Assembly: GCF_000002235.5 (NCBI RefSeq)
Contig: NW_022145594.1
Coordinates: 18,144,412-18,208,411 of the forward strand
Direction of reading: 5' to 3'
DNA: 64,000 bases
Origin: Strongylocentrotus purpuratus
Lineage: Eukaryota; Echinodermata; Echinoidea; Camarodonta; Strongylocentrotidae
Part shown: piece after piece, positions 1-10,503 of the stretch
Numbering within the stretch: the first letter of the stretch is position 1
Layout: each line of letters begins with the position of its first letter
The notes under the pieces: model-generated
Told to the model about the DNA's origin: nothing
The model's database searches: none
The model's input: only the letters and a program-made list of their open reading frames with translations
Program-made: the position numbers and the translations under genes

Positions 1-449
1 TTAACTCATGACCTCATCATAATGGCCTCCGAACTCAAAATTTCAATTTGCATATTATGACGTCATCATATATTTGGAAAATTGATTGTATCTCTGTAAA
101 TATTGATCAATTTTCTTTCAAATTTTAATATGTTCTAGCTGAGACAATTTACTACAAAAACATTCAATTCGACAAAGGAATCATGGCGTATTGTTGCGAT
201 TAAAGGATGCATGTCAATTTTTCACTTTTTGTGTGTATTCTCTACGGGACATGACTTTTTCTCAAAACTGGATTCTACATTCCCGTCTTTCGCGAGCAAT
301 ATCTCCGTCGTTTTAGCTTCGTTAAAAATGAACCATGAGTATGTTGTAGCTGAGACAATTAGCTATCTCAAATGCGCCCTTCATTTTGTCTCAAATTTTA
401 GTTGAACCAGCCCACCTATACTTGTTCCAAACAAGTATTACAAATCTAG
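1..449 (+). mobile_element. Helitron2-like element, 3' end
   Basis: Matches 59,299-59,760 over its length. The end carries CAGCCCACCT (408-417), then a hairpin with arms ATACTTGTT / AACAAGTAT (418-438), then CTAG at 446-449 followed by T. Subterminal inverted motif, hairpin and CTRR end are the hallmarks of Helitron2/Helentron-type rolling-circle elements. No Rep/helicase coding seen. Confidence 0.6.
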
Positions 450-1772
450 TTATTATTATTATTTATTTTTATTTCTTCCCGTTTTTTGTTTATCGGTTAA
501 TTCAAGATCGGTTGTGTTAATTTCTTTCAATTTCGACACAGTTATAGGTCATTGTCATGAGACGTGACAGTAACCTTTTCAAGGTCATCAGGTCATCGTG
601 ACGTCATCCAGGCACCATTTTGTGAAATCACGTTATCCATCATATCTTCATGATGCATAAGCAAAGGTCATTCATATTCATATCACATATACCTCAGGTC
701 AAGGGTCAACAAGTCATGTCATCAAAGGTTACATAAAGGTCATTACGCGCACGTACGCGCGCGTCAAAATTTAAAAATGCTCAAAATCACTTAACTATTA
801 AACGAGAGTACGAATCAGGTCATTTTAAGCATTTCAAAATTTTCCGTCCGTAAGTGTCACCGCGCGCGTTGCGCGCGCTCATAACGCGCGGAAAAGGTCA
901 AATTCAAATTGTTTACATGATTTGGATTCCTCTTAACGTAATTGACAATTTACATTAATTTCAGTCACTCTTCATATTTCATAAGGCCGTGAGCGTGCGT
1001 CAAAGTTCAAAATCCGCGCGTACTGCTATGGGCAATATAGTGCAAATTTGATCAAAAACATGCCATTTTAAAAATCGAAATAGCTCTTCAGATAGTCCAT
1101 TGACCCCCAATTTTTATATCATGGTTAGAGAAAGCATGAGTTGGAGATATGATTTCATACCACCCTGACTCGTACAAAGTGAAATAAAGTCATCATATTG
1201 GCATCTAAACTCAAACAAATGTATTTTGTTGATGACGTCATTTTTGTCTTTGTTTAATTGAGATTATCTCACTTCTCGGTAATCGATTTTCTCCCAGATT
1301 TTGATATGTTGTAGCTGAGATAATTTCCTATCTAAATATTTCCTCATTTTTTCAATCAGATGTCAGGATCTTGTTCATACTTATCATCGTCATCATCATC
1401 ATCAATATCATCATTATCATCATCATCATCAATGTCACCATCATCATCATCATCATGGTCTGAAGATGATGATCATCAACATCACCGTGATCATGATCAT
1501 TATCATCATCATCATCATCATGGTCTGAAGATGATGATCATCAACATCACCATGATCATGATCATTATCATCATCATCATTAACATTATCGTTTTTATCA
1601 TCATATAACATTTTCATTATCATGATCATCATCACCTTTACTATCATGATCATCATCATGTTCATCATGATCATCATTGTTTACATGTCTATATAACTTC
1701 TCCCATTCTCAAATCTATCATAAGACATAGACAGACCACCTTATTCGTCTTCGTGACGAATTACATTTCTAG
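450..1772 (+). mobile_element. Second Helitron-like fragment, 3' CTAG at 1,769-1,772
   Basis: CG-rich core (CGCGCGCGTTGCGCGCGC near 860), CATCATATTGGCATC-type blocks shared with 45,200 and 59,300, a TCA microsatellite, then ACCACCTTATTCGTCTTCGTGACGAA (hairpin arms TTCGTC / GACGAA) and CTAG. It interrupts the LINE 3' UTR that resumes at 1,773. Confidence 0.5.
1370..1680 (+). repeat. TCA/ATG microsatellite with a ~65 bp internal duplication
   Basis: Dominated by TCATCATCA; TGGTCTGAAGATGATGATCA occurs near 1,457 and 1,522. Open frames here are repeat artefacts. Confidence 0.85.
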
Positions 1773-2017
1773 TTTTTTGTTGTAATCACCGTTTTCAACA
1801 ACAATATTATTCTGTATTATACTGTATTACTGTTTCAGTGGCAGCACCAATAAAGCCTTTGGCTTTCCTAGCTGTCTCCACATTCATATGACATTTGTGT
1901 TGTTGATGTATTGTATTGTAAATGTTTCTCTTTAGCTTGTTCGCTATGATTTGTATTTAATATGTTTAATATGATGTTTTTTTTATGATGAATGAAATAA
2001 AGATTAATTCAATCTAA
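1773..2017 (+). mobile_element. 3' UTR of the same LINE, copy 1
   Basis: Nearly identical to 14,672-14,913 (GTTGTAATCACCGTTTTC to the AATAAAG tail). Its 5' part is cut off by a Helitron-like 3' terminus ending at 1,772. It marks the left edge of the segmental duplication visible here. Confidence 0.75.
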
Positions 2018-2030
2018 ACCTGCTTTCGAA

Positions 2031-4280
2031 CCCAAATAGGTCTTTGACCTGGTTATGGTTGTATCTATGATTGTTTGGCTTATAGACAGTAGATCCCGTT
2101 GGTTTTAAGATTTAATTCTGACTTGTTTTTAATAACAAGCTCGAGCAATAGTCTTAACATATCGATTATAAAAAACACCTTCTTTTACAATGAACCAGGT
2201 GTCCTTCTTTCTTCAACCGCTTCATTTGTTTTCTCTTCTTTTCCTTTTCCTTCTTCTTTCTACTCCTTTTGTATTAATTTCTCTACTGAATGAATTTGTT
2301 ATATTTACCTATGTTATATCATACTATTTGAATGTATTATTCATATCTTGCATTTTTAATTGTAAATTCAAGACGCATCAGCTTTGAGCTGTGACTTTGA
2401 ATTTATATTAAAAAACTTGTAAATTGAATCAACAAAAAAATGGAATGAACCGAGGGGAATAACCTGTAAAATGAGCTATTATAATTCCTGCACTGTTCGC
2501 CTCCCCCGTATCCTAGTTACACGATCGAGGATGCGATTTAAATCTACTCGGTGCAATCCGAACAATTCTTTTACAGCAATTGGACTTTTCACAGGAACCC
2601 TAACATAACACAAACATATTCAAATAGCATTGTAGAGACGATTAAAAAGAAGGTATACTAATTCATCTTTGTTAAAGGCATCATTTAACAAGACATGCAC
2701 GGCCTTACATGTTATTAGTGTCTGTGATATGTTGTAAAATTGAAGCCCTAAAAATATTGCGCTTCAAAATGTTCAAGAAATGACTTTAAAAAGTTAAAAA
2801 CAATTGAGTGACCGGCTTAACCATACTCGGTTTCTCAAATAGACTGTAGTGTTATGAAAACGCAAAATTTGGTCTCGATTTCCAATCATAAATATCTTGA
2901 TAATCAGAAAGGCGATCGGCTTGTAAAAGTCATGGGATTCCTGACTAAATTATTTATAATTATCATTGCAGCATGAGCTAAATCCAGGATTTTGTGTCAG
3001 AATCTGAGACAAAGTTACCGGATCCCTTTAAAGGGACTTGGTAACATTGTTCAGATAAGAGTGCTAAGGTAGTGACTTCAATGCTAGATGTACAATCAGG
3101 GATAATCAGAAATTAAAAAAAAAAACAGACCATTATTTATGAGAACAACTGAGAAAACTGATCTGATCGATTCCTTAATTTCTATATTATTACAATTTCA
3201 TTAAATTTTAGGTAAATGTAAACCATCACAAAAGCTGTGAATTGGCTCTATATAGATCTATACCATTCCAGACATTGAATTAAGTGCTGAATGTTTTTAA
3301 AAAGCCTGACAGGCTTTTTTCATGAAAAAACGGTTGAGAAAATTCAGAAATAGTTGGGAGAACTTACTGTCAGAGGGTGTTGACCAGTGACGCTTTAAAA
3401 AAAACAAAAACATAAATATCTTTGTGATTTGAGAAATTTGTCAGGATTGTGTGCATGATAGAAGGTTAGTACAGTAGAATGAATATGATAAGTAACATTT
3501 CATACAAAAAATGTCATCAAACTTCAACAAAGTTATCGAGTCACTTTAACCGTGAGAATGTTCACTTCTATCCCTCTCCGATAACTCATCCGATCAATTA
3601 ATTTGCTTTTCATAAGCATGTCAGTCAACATACCCTAGATTTAGTAATTATTCAAGGAAACGAAACGTAGCGTCTGTAATAATATGATGTAAATGCAGCA
3701 GCCTTTTTCTATTTACCATGTAAAATAGAAATCATTTTAAAGCTTTTAATGACAAGCCTATTTTATTCATCGACAAGTTCCTGAAGTTACCTGCTTTCCC
3801 CAGGAAGCCGGATATAAGATCGAGCACGCGATGTTAATCTATTGGGTGCAAGCCAATTAAAAAAAAAAATCAAATAGCATTGTGGAGAAAATGAGCAAAT
3901 AAGTATAATAACACATCGTTGTTAACCGTGAGAACGGTCACTTCTTTCCCTCTCTGGTAAATCCTGCGAACAGTGGTACCAACTCTAAAACGAATTATCG
4001 AAAGAGTCCCAAAAGTAGTAAATTACTACTCATGTCATGGCTGTATTAAACAGTAGCAATGGAGAATAATTGTCGCTTACATTTAGCCAAAATCAATAGA
4101 TTGCTCTTGGGACATAAATGTAGATGAAACTATGATTATTCAAAATGATATTGTCTTGAAAACTTTCGAAAAAATCGGAAATGAAATGAAAAAGACATAC
4201 ATTTTATCACGGAAGCCGATGATAATGAACCATATTTAACGTTGACGACATTGGATGCCTAATGATAAGCTCTACCACTA
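2031..4280 (+). repeat. Segmental duplication, left block copy 1 (non-coding)
   Basis: Matches 14,925-16,900 over most of its length. Contains modules with TTAACCGTGAGAA followed by TCACTTCTATCCCTCTC at about 3,547 and 3,923. No gene seen. Confidence 0.7.
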
Positions 4281-4542
4281 AAAAAAATATATATCCAAAA
4301 GCAAGTGACTTCTATGATATCATCATGCCTGTCATTCATCTGTCAACTAGGTGAACAAAATACATTGGTATGGCCTTTCTCATCAACTGACTGCCTGTTC
4401 AGAATAGCATGTTTTTATGCCCAATCACAAAATTCAATTACATTTGAGCACTTTCTATGTCAGAAATCCTCAAACAACATCATGAAAAGAAGCTAATATA
4501 TGAAAACATGAAATGCTATTGTAGTTGGTCATTTGATGGGAA

Positions 4543-4682
4543 GGTACATACCATGGGCGTAAATCTGTAATTGGTACCTATTGCTCAGGGGTGGGGGGGG
4601 GGGGGGGGGGTGGGGGTGATCTATTCATTCATCCCCCTGAACAATAGGTATTACGTAAGGATTGACGCCCATGGTACATACC
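4543..4682. mobile_element. Short palindromic element with central G-run
   Basis: Outer inverted repeats GGTAYRTACCATGGGCGT, inner ones CCTATTGCTCAGGGG / CCCCTGAACAATAGG, and a run of about 18 G near 4,592-4,610 at the centre. Likely a tiny MITE; the G run could form a quadruplex. Confidence 0.6.
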
Positions 4683-5408
4683 ATTGTATTTTGTTTATCC
4701 AGCTGACTGATCAATGACTGACAAGATGATGTCACAGAAGTCATTTACTTTTGAATTATTTTTGTAGGGGTGGAGCCTAGCAGGTAGAAAAAAAGTAATA
4801 TAGAAAATGATATCAAATATATGACATAATGTACATCAATATGTCAAAAAATATGTGATGTATACATTAATACAGATGAACAAAAGTCAACATAAATTTG
4901 TAATTTAGTCACCCTTTAAAATTAATACAAAGTTTTGGGAAATTTTGAAAATTGGCTAGATAAAGATTCTTTACAGTTTTGAAATATTAAGAGGCCCCTG
5001 TGCGTGTGTTTTAAGCAGTAACAAAAAATAGCCCCTAAAAGACTTCTGCTTTCGAGAAAAATTGAATATCAAAATTTTCCGGTGCTTCCGGTAAATTTCG
5101 ATAAATTTCAAATAGCGCCTACGGCATACAATGGTAGCTGCGGCCATGAACATCTCAGAATATGCAGTTGTAATATATAATTTCCAAACTGGAATAGCCA
5201 ATTGGTCGATTTTAGTCAAGAAACATTGTTTTATAGCTTAATTAATATCTTGACCTTGAGAGGGAGCTATACAACATAAAGAGTTTATTATTTACAATTT
5301 TATCACTTCAGACTCGATTTCAACCGCGACAACGACCACTGAATTTTGTAGGATCGCTTATGTTTCCTATTTGAACCAAATTCATGACTCCATACCAAAA
5401 CTTTGTAA

Positions 5409-5940
5409 TACCTTTAAAGGGATAGTTGAGTTCTGTTTTCAGACCTTCAATGTGCATGGTTATTGTTCTTATTCTTATGACATTTATAGTGCCCTTTTAG
5501 AACCTAAAATTGCTGTGAAGGTAATATTAGACCCCAAAATGTGTGAAATTTAGCTAATACGAGCATACCAATTCAACTCCACCCTAAAAAAAAACATATG
5601 GTGACCGTTAATTAATTATTTAATGAAAAATAACAACACATGGGCCGGCTGGTTGTGCGTTATATAAGCAACACGAAAATGCCAACAAAAAAGCCAACAT
5701 CGGCATTAGCTGAAATACGACGTAAAAAGCATTATTTCGGTTTTTTTAGAGGTTTTTTTCAAATTTTTCAAAATATCTAATATTTGTGGTGGTACACAGT
5801 ATTAGAAATCGTTATATTTCAGCCGTCTCTGAACCGATTTTGATCAAACAAAGATGATTTTGTCTTTTAAATAGTATGTTCTTTCAAATTTGACACTCAG
5901 TTTTTCATTATCTCATAAAACTCAACTATCCCTTTAAGTA
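5409..5940. mobile_element. MITE, TA-flanked, AAAGGGATAGTTGAGTT termini
   Basis: Left AAAGGGATAGTTGAGTT and right AACTCAACTATCCCTTT, each with TA outside, giving ~530 bp with no ORF. A diverged inverted copy lies at 34,767-35,329. The TA target suggests Tc1/mariner mobilisation. Confidence 0.65.
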
Positions 5941-5949
5941 TCGTAAATG

Positions 5950-6400
5950 GCGATTGAAAGACCACGCCAGCCGCTGTGCGCAAACTGACTGCGGTGTGTA
6001 CGCGACGCATTTATGTCATCTTCTTCTCAACCCCATATGCAGTTCACCATTTTGTTTTATTTTCTGTACCCCCTATCTCTCACTTGTTTTTGGCATTGTC
6101 TACTCTTTGTATTATGACCGTGTTCTTCTATCTTTGTCATATAAAGTACTGTCTTGTCTCGTTCTCGTCTCTGTTGGCATTCCCCTTTCCCCCTATTCTG
6201 TAGTTCGTTTTGTAGTTACAGACTTGTTAATTTGATTACTCTTCATTGTTAAGTCTCATTTGAGGTGTCCACGCTTGTAAAAGCATTGCTTTTAAGTGGA
6301 CCCCTCTGTTTCCAATATGTATTTCTATATTTGTTGTAAATGATTGATTTGTAATGTTTTGTTACAAACATAAATAAATTGAAATTAAAATTGAAGTGAG
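5950..6400 (+). mobile_element. Probable LINE 3' end
   Basis: Pyrimidine-rich stretch with degenerate frames, then a short inverted motif (AAGCATTGCTTTT), and a tail of AATAAATTGAAATTAAAATTG. The layout resembles a non-LTR element 3' UTR; no RT motif remains. Confidence 0.4.
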
Positions 6401-6743
6401 CTGAGTTAGCCCACTAATGTACTGAATACCAAACGTCAACCCTATAATCACTTAAAAATGTGTCACATTTCATAAACCATAGTGGAAAAGGAAAATCAGT
6501 ATCATCAAAGAATTAATTCCTCATTTTCGTTTGACGACTCGACGAGAATCTTAGTTGCATGGATCAATGGTTACCGTTAATCATATTGTAAAAGAACGTT
6601 TCATCATTTTGTTCTCTTGCAATTTTCCATTACATATGATTAGAGAGTCGTCAATTATTCGACACCAGGCACCACCTTAATCACAGAACATAATATCGAG
6701 GGTATGGATAAGTAATTTTCTTTTGGAAATTTGTATCTTGTAG

Positions 6744-6996
6744 GAATCCGTTGCTGAGATCACCCGTTCCTTCTGAACTCTCGAGCTCGTCGCGAAGAAT
6801 CCATCAATGATGGCAAAGATTCACACTCCTGACTCTCTCGCGACCGAGTTTGAGCTGGGAGAACCTGAAAAGACACGACGTCGAAGGGAACTCGACTCTC
6901 CGTCAGCTCTCCCGACATCGACTCCATCATCTGGCGCAGAGCAGCCAAGCCTGGGTCAGAACCCATCTGGACCATATTCATGCCCTATGTATTCTG
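6744..6996 (+). CDS. Copy 1 exon 3, with in-frame stop
   Basis: 253 nt (84 codons plus one base) after acceptor CTTGTAG; donor TTCTG|GTATGA. Nearly identical to 24000-24252 but codon 11 is TGA instead of TCA. Downstream of the stop the frame is open and begins MMAKIHTPD. It encodes a hydrophilic segment with a basic RRRRE cluster. Confidence 0.75.
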
Positions 6997-9900
6997 GTAT
7001 GAACACCAGGTCCATTTCCTTATAATAACATTTCCTAAGATTGTAACTAGTTTAATATTGATAACATCTCTTATGACATAGGGACCAGAAGTTTCTTGAT
7101 TTCTCTAATGCCCATCGCACATTAAGGCTCATCTATGAATAAATTAGGCAATGAGGCACCTTTAAAGCCCGTCTGTACAAGTTTGGCTAGAAGGGATTAG
7201 ACCACCCAGCGTGGTCACTAACAGGTGGCTATCTCAACAACCCAGCTCTCAAATAACATAAGAAAAAGAGGATCATGGGGGACCAACGGGCACCGCTTAG
7301 GAATTGTTTGCTATAAAGAGGGAACAAGTAGCTACAAGTAGTACAGTGGGGCTTCAAAGCTCGTCCAGCCTCTGTACCATTTCCGTGTCACGCGTCTAAT
7401 CAGCTAATAAAATTAAGACACCCTCAACGTGGAAAGTAGACCTAGCCATTCCTTTCATTATGAAGTGGACCGGAATTTGGGGGATAGCGCGATCAGTGGA
7501 GAGAGCGCGCTGTATGTGGGATCGATGCGTGTGATAGAAGAATAGAAACAAAGAACGGACTAATCTGGTCGAGTTTAAAGCCAGCAATGTAACAAGCAGG
7601 AAATCGACCTCAACATTTTCCAAAAACAAATGGGAAACCACTGCATTACACAGGGCAGTACTAGTAAATTGTATGTAACGAAAGTAAACACATCATTGAA
7701 GCTCATATATGCGTTAGGTATAATAAAAGGTAAACATAAGAGAGCCCTAAGTGCCAAAATTAACTTCCTAAGCCATAGGTCGTGTTGGTTGGCCATGTAA
7801 TTCCCTTCAAGTCCGAAAATAGGATATATCAATATTCGAAACTAAAATTTTCCAAGCGTCAACTAGAAAAAATATGAACTAATCAATGGAACGTATGACG
7901 TAGGCCATGATCATCCAGGTTGAGAATAAACCTCAAACGGGGCTAGTATGCTTGTGGAGGCAGAAGTGTTTATGCCTCGCAGATCATTGAACTTGATATG
8001 AAATATATTCACTGCTTCTTCTTTAGGTCAATGTTTCTTGTGCCCTGCTGGTGTTCCTGGACACAGCGGTCCTCCAGGCCCGCAGGGGGTTGCCGGAAGG
8101 GACGGGAGAGACGGACGGGATGCACCGACAAGTCCCCAAGGTAGGTCTATAACGACATAAATCTGATACGATATAGCACGACATGCAAATGTTTCAGAAC
8201 ATTCATATTAAATTGTGACATGATAAATATTCAAGCCGGAAATTGCATGACTAGCGGAATAAAAATATAAGTTATTGAAAAATAATTTGGATATTGTAAC
8301 TCCTGTGCGGTCTATGACAATTTATACAACAAATATATACTATAGGTGTAAATTAAAAAAATACGATATGGAGACGAAAAGTCGGAGGTTTCTCTAGAGT
8401 GTCTTCTCACATTATTATGTTATAACAACAATCAGTCTTTGATAAAGGCGAGAACATAATCCCGGCAAATTACACAAAAATTAAGTTATGTAATATAATT
8501 GATTATATTCATATCAAATCGATTGCGTCTATGGATTCTGATACATGACATTTTTAAATGTTTAATATTTCACTGAGGAAAAACCCACTTCACGTAACGA
8601 CCAAACAAACACAACTGAATCCCGTTTGTATAAACTCGATTGAATTTGCCACTAATAATGGCATTTTTTGTACCACCAATGTAGATGCCAAACGTCTGGA
8701 ATACTGTTAGATTTATCTATAGGATTCCTATAAATTGTCTGGATGTTTAAATTTTACCTTAAGAAACACCCAGCGACGAAACAAACCCAACTGAATCCGG
8801 CGGCGATGCGGTAGTGCGTCCAGTAGGTAACATGACAAGTCTCCCTGGTGTCATCTATATTCGCTGGGGTAACGATGTGTGTCCTGAGGATGCAGAACTC
8901 ATCTATGCAGGTTCGTACAGATGGGTAATATTCCACGGGGAAAAACTCTGGAAATGTTTTGACAAGATCGCAAGAACTTTCTGAAAATTAATAACAGGCA
9001 ATTTAAATAGCCTTGTCCGTCTGTCATATTCGAATGTGCGAACGCTTCAACGTATTTCAAACATGATGGCACACACAGTAGGGTATTAACTAAGCCTCGA
9101 TTTCATTTTTCGAAAGTCGTTACTGTAATCCTTAATCAATCTGATGTTGTGCGACAAAAAAGTCTTCATCGCCACAAACGAATCACATGTATTCGATAGC
9201 CCCTCTGGCTAAAGCTTAAGTGCACAAGAATGGGTTGGGGTTTAAGTGAATGCAAACAAAGGTATGTCAAGTTTCTTTGAGTTATTGTAATGTTGACTCT
9301 TATTTATACAGTATATGCGAGATTTAAAAAAAAAAACTGAATGTCATGCTATAACAAAATGACCACTAGCGTTCAATAATGTTAAGGTAGCAATAATAAC
9401 CACAATTATATTGCACAATTATCAATCCTATGGGATGCTCAAGGTGCCTACAAGTTCTATAATTACCCTGGATTTAGTCCAGCAGCCCTAAAAAAGCACT
9501 AAAAGCATTTCATGAATTAAATCTTACCAAGTTTACATTTACTTCTTCTGGGTGGAGAGTGACAAATTTAGATATGTGTCTTACCAACTCACAGTAAGTG
9601 CGGACCTCGAACCGCGAACCATGTGATCCACATGCCGGTTCCGTACCACTAGACCACGACGCCCCTGTCAATTTTTTAGGGAAATGAGCTATGTAATCCC
9701 ATTACCAACCATGAGGATTAGCCCAAGTGCAACATTCACATGCCCTCATGTGCTGTAGAAGGGTGTCGTAGATTATGTCATCAGGCTGTATATCACATGG
9801 CTTGCTGTTTGAGTCCACGCCCGTATCACTAATAGCCACCCTCCACCAAAGTTGGAATTTGTATCTGGTTTGAAATTAGTCCTTGGACGTTCTCCGGAGT

Positions 9901-10503
9901 TGCCTAATAACAGTTGTTGTCATTGGTCCTACATCATGCTTTTGTTTCTGATGAATTTGAACTGTAGTGGGTTTACCTGTATTTGTGTTACATTGCTTTG
10001 TGATTTATTCAGGTTCTATTGGAGGTGCATCCTTCGCTGGAAGTGGTAGCGGCTCAAATTATCTCTGTATGCCGGAAGAGCCTATCTATGACGAAGTAGA
10101 AACCTCCCTACACGGTGAACGAGCCCTAATATACTCCTCTGAATACCAAGTCAATACTGGTCCTTCACGCATGCAACCAATGCATGACCATACTCCGACC
10201 TGTGCAGTCTGCAGGGCGCCCTCTGGCCGTACCAGCAAACTTATGATTCCTGCCCGCAACGTGTGTCCTTCTCAAGAGTGGCGTTTGGAGTACGCTGGTT
10301 ATATTATGGCAGAGAAAAACGTACACAAAAGATCGGAATTTGTGTGTGTGGACCGAGAGATGGTTCCTAAAGCGGGTACCTGGGGGAATCAGGATGGTTC
10401 GCTGTTGTACCTGACAGAGGTCTGGTGTCTTGTGGGTGCGGGCCTGGATTGTGGACCCTACATCAATGGTTACGAAATTACTTGCGCTGTCTGTACTATC
10501 TGA
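6744..10503 (+). CDS. Short-chain collagen C4-like gene, copy 1 (exons 3-6; 5' part not in window)
   Basis: Exons 6744-6996, 8027-8140, 8764-8910 and 10013-10503 join in phase. The product has an acidic/basic linker (EKTRRRREL), a CxxC-bearing start of a collagen stretch (QCFLCPAG) with eight Gly-X-Y triplets, a linker with PGVIYIRWGNDVCPEDAELIYAG, and a Cys-rich C-terminal domain (NYLCMP, CAVCRAP, ARNVCPSQEW, EITCAVCTI) typical of proteins annotated as short-chain collagen C4-like in marine invertebrates: secreted matrix or mucus-type molecules of poorly known role. Exons equivalent to copy 2 exons 1-2 were not found upstream. An in-frame TGA at 6774-6776 interrupts exon 3 (copy 2 has TCA), so copy 1 may be inactive, or begin at a downstream ATG without a signal peptide. 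Confidence 0.75.
8027..8140 (+). CDS. Copy 1 exon 4: collagen-like segment
   Basis: 114 nt, phase 1-1, acceptor CTTTAG, donor CCAAG|GTAGGT. Encodes QCFLCPAG, then eight Gly-X-Y triplets ending in three GRD repeats. Same length as the copy 2 exon at 26329-26442. Confidence 0.9.
8764..8910 (+). CDS. Copy 1 exon 5
   Basis: 147 nt, phase 1-1, acceptor ACCTTAAG, donor TGCAG|GTTCGT. Encodes a Thr/Ser/Gly linker then MTSLPGVIYIRWGNDVCPED, the start of the C4-type domain. Intact here; the equivalent in copy 2 has one extra G. Confidence 0.85.
9598..9666 (-). mobile_element. tRNA-derived SINE head in intron 5 of copy 1
   Basis: On the minus strand GGGGCGTCGTGGTCTAGTGGT contains a pol III A-box (TGGTCTAGTGG) and GGTTCGAGGTCC is a B-box, spaced as in a tRNA gene. 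The loop region is non-canonical and a body continues beyond, so this is a SINE, not a tRNA. The orthologous copy is at 28,104-28,172. Confidence 0.7.
10013..10503 (+). CDS. Copy 1 exon 6: C4-type C-terminal domain and stop
   Basis: Acceptor TTTATTCAG; open to TGA at 10501-10503, about 162 residues. Contains regularly spaced Cys (LCMPEEP, CAVCRAP, NVCPSQEW, FVCVDRE, VWCLV, LDCGPY, TCAVCTI), the signature of this domain family. ATTAAA at 10909-10914 is a possible poly(A) signal, also present in copy 2. Confidence 0.9.

Noticed and set aside
1360..1677. Open frames rich in Ser, His, Ile or Asp on both strands
   Set aside because: They are translations of a TCA/ATG microsatellite; no start context or conserved motif.
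9598..9666. A tRNA gene on the minus strand
   Set aside because: A and B boxes are present but the arm between them does not fold as an anticodon arm and the same sequence sits in the paralogous intron with extra body; a SINE fits better.
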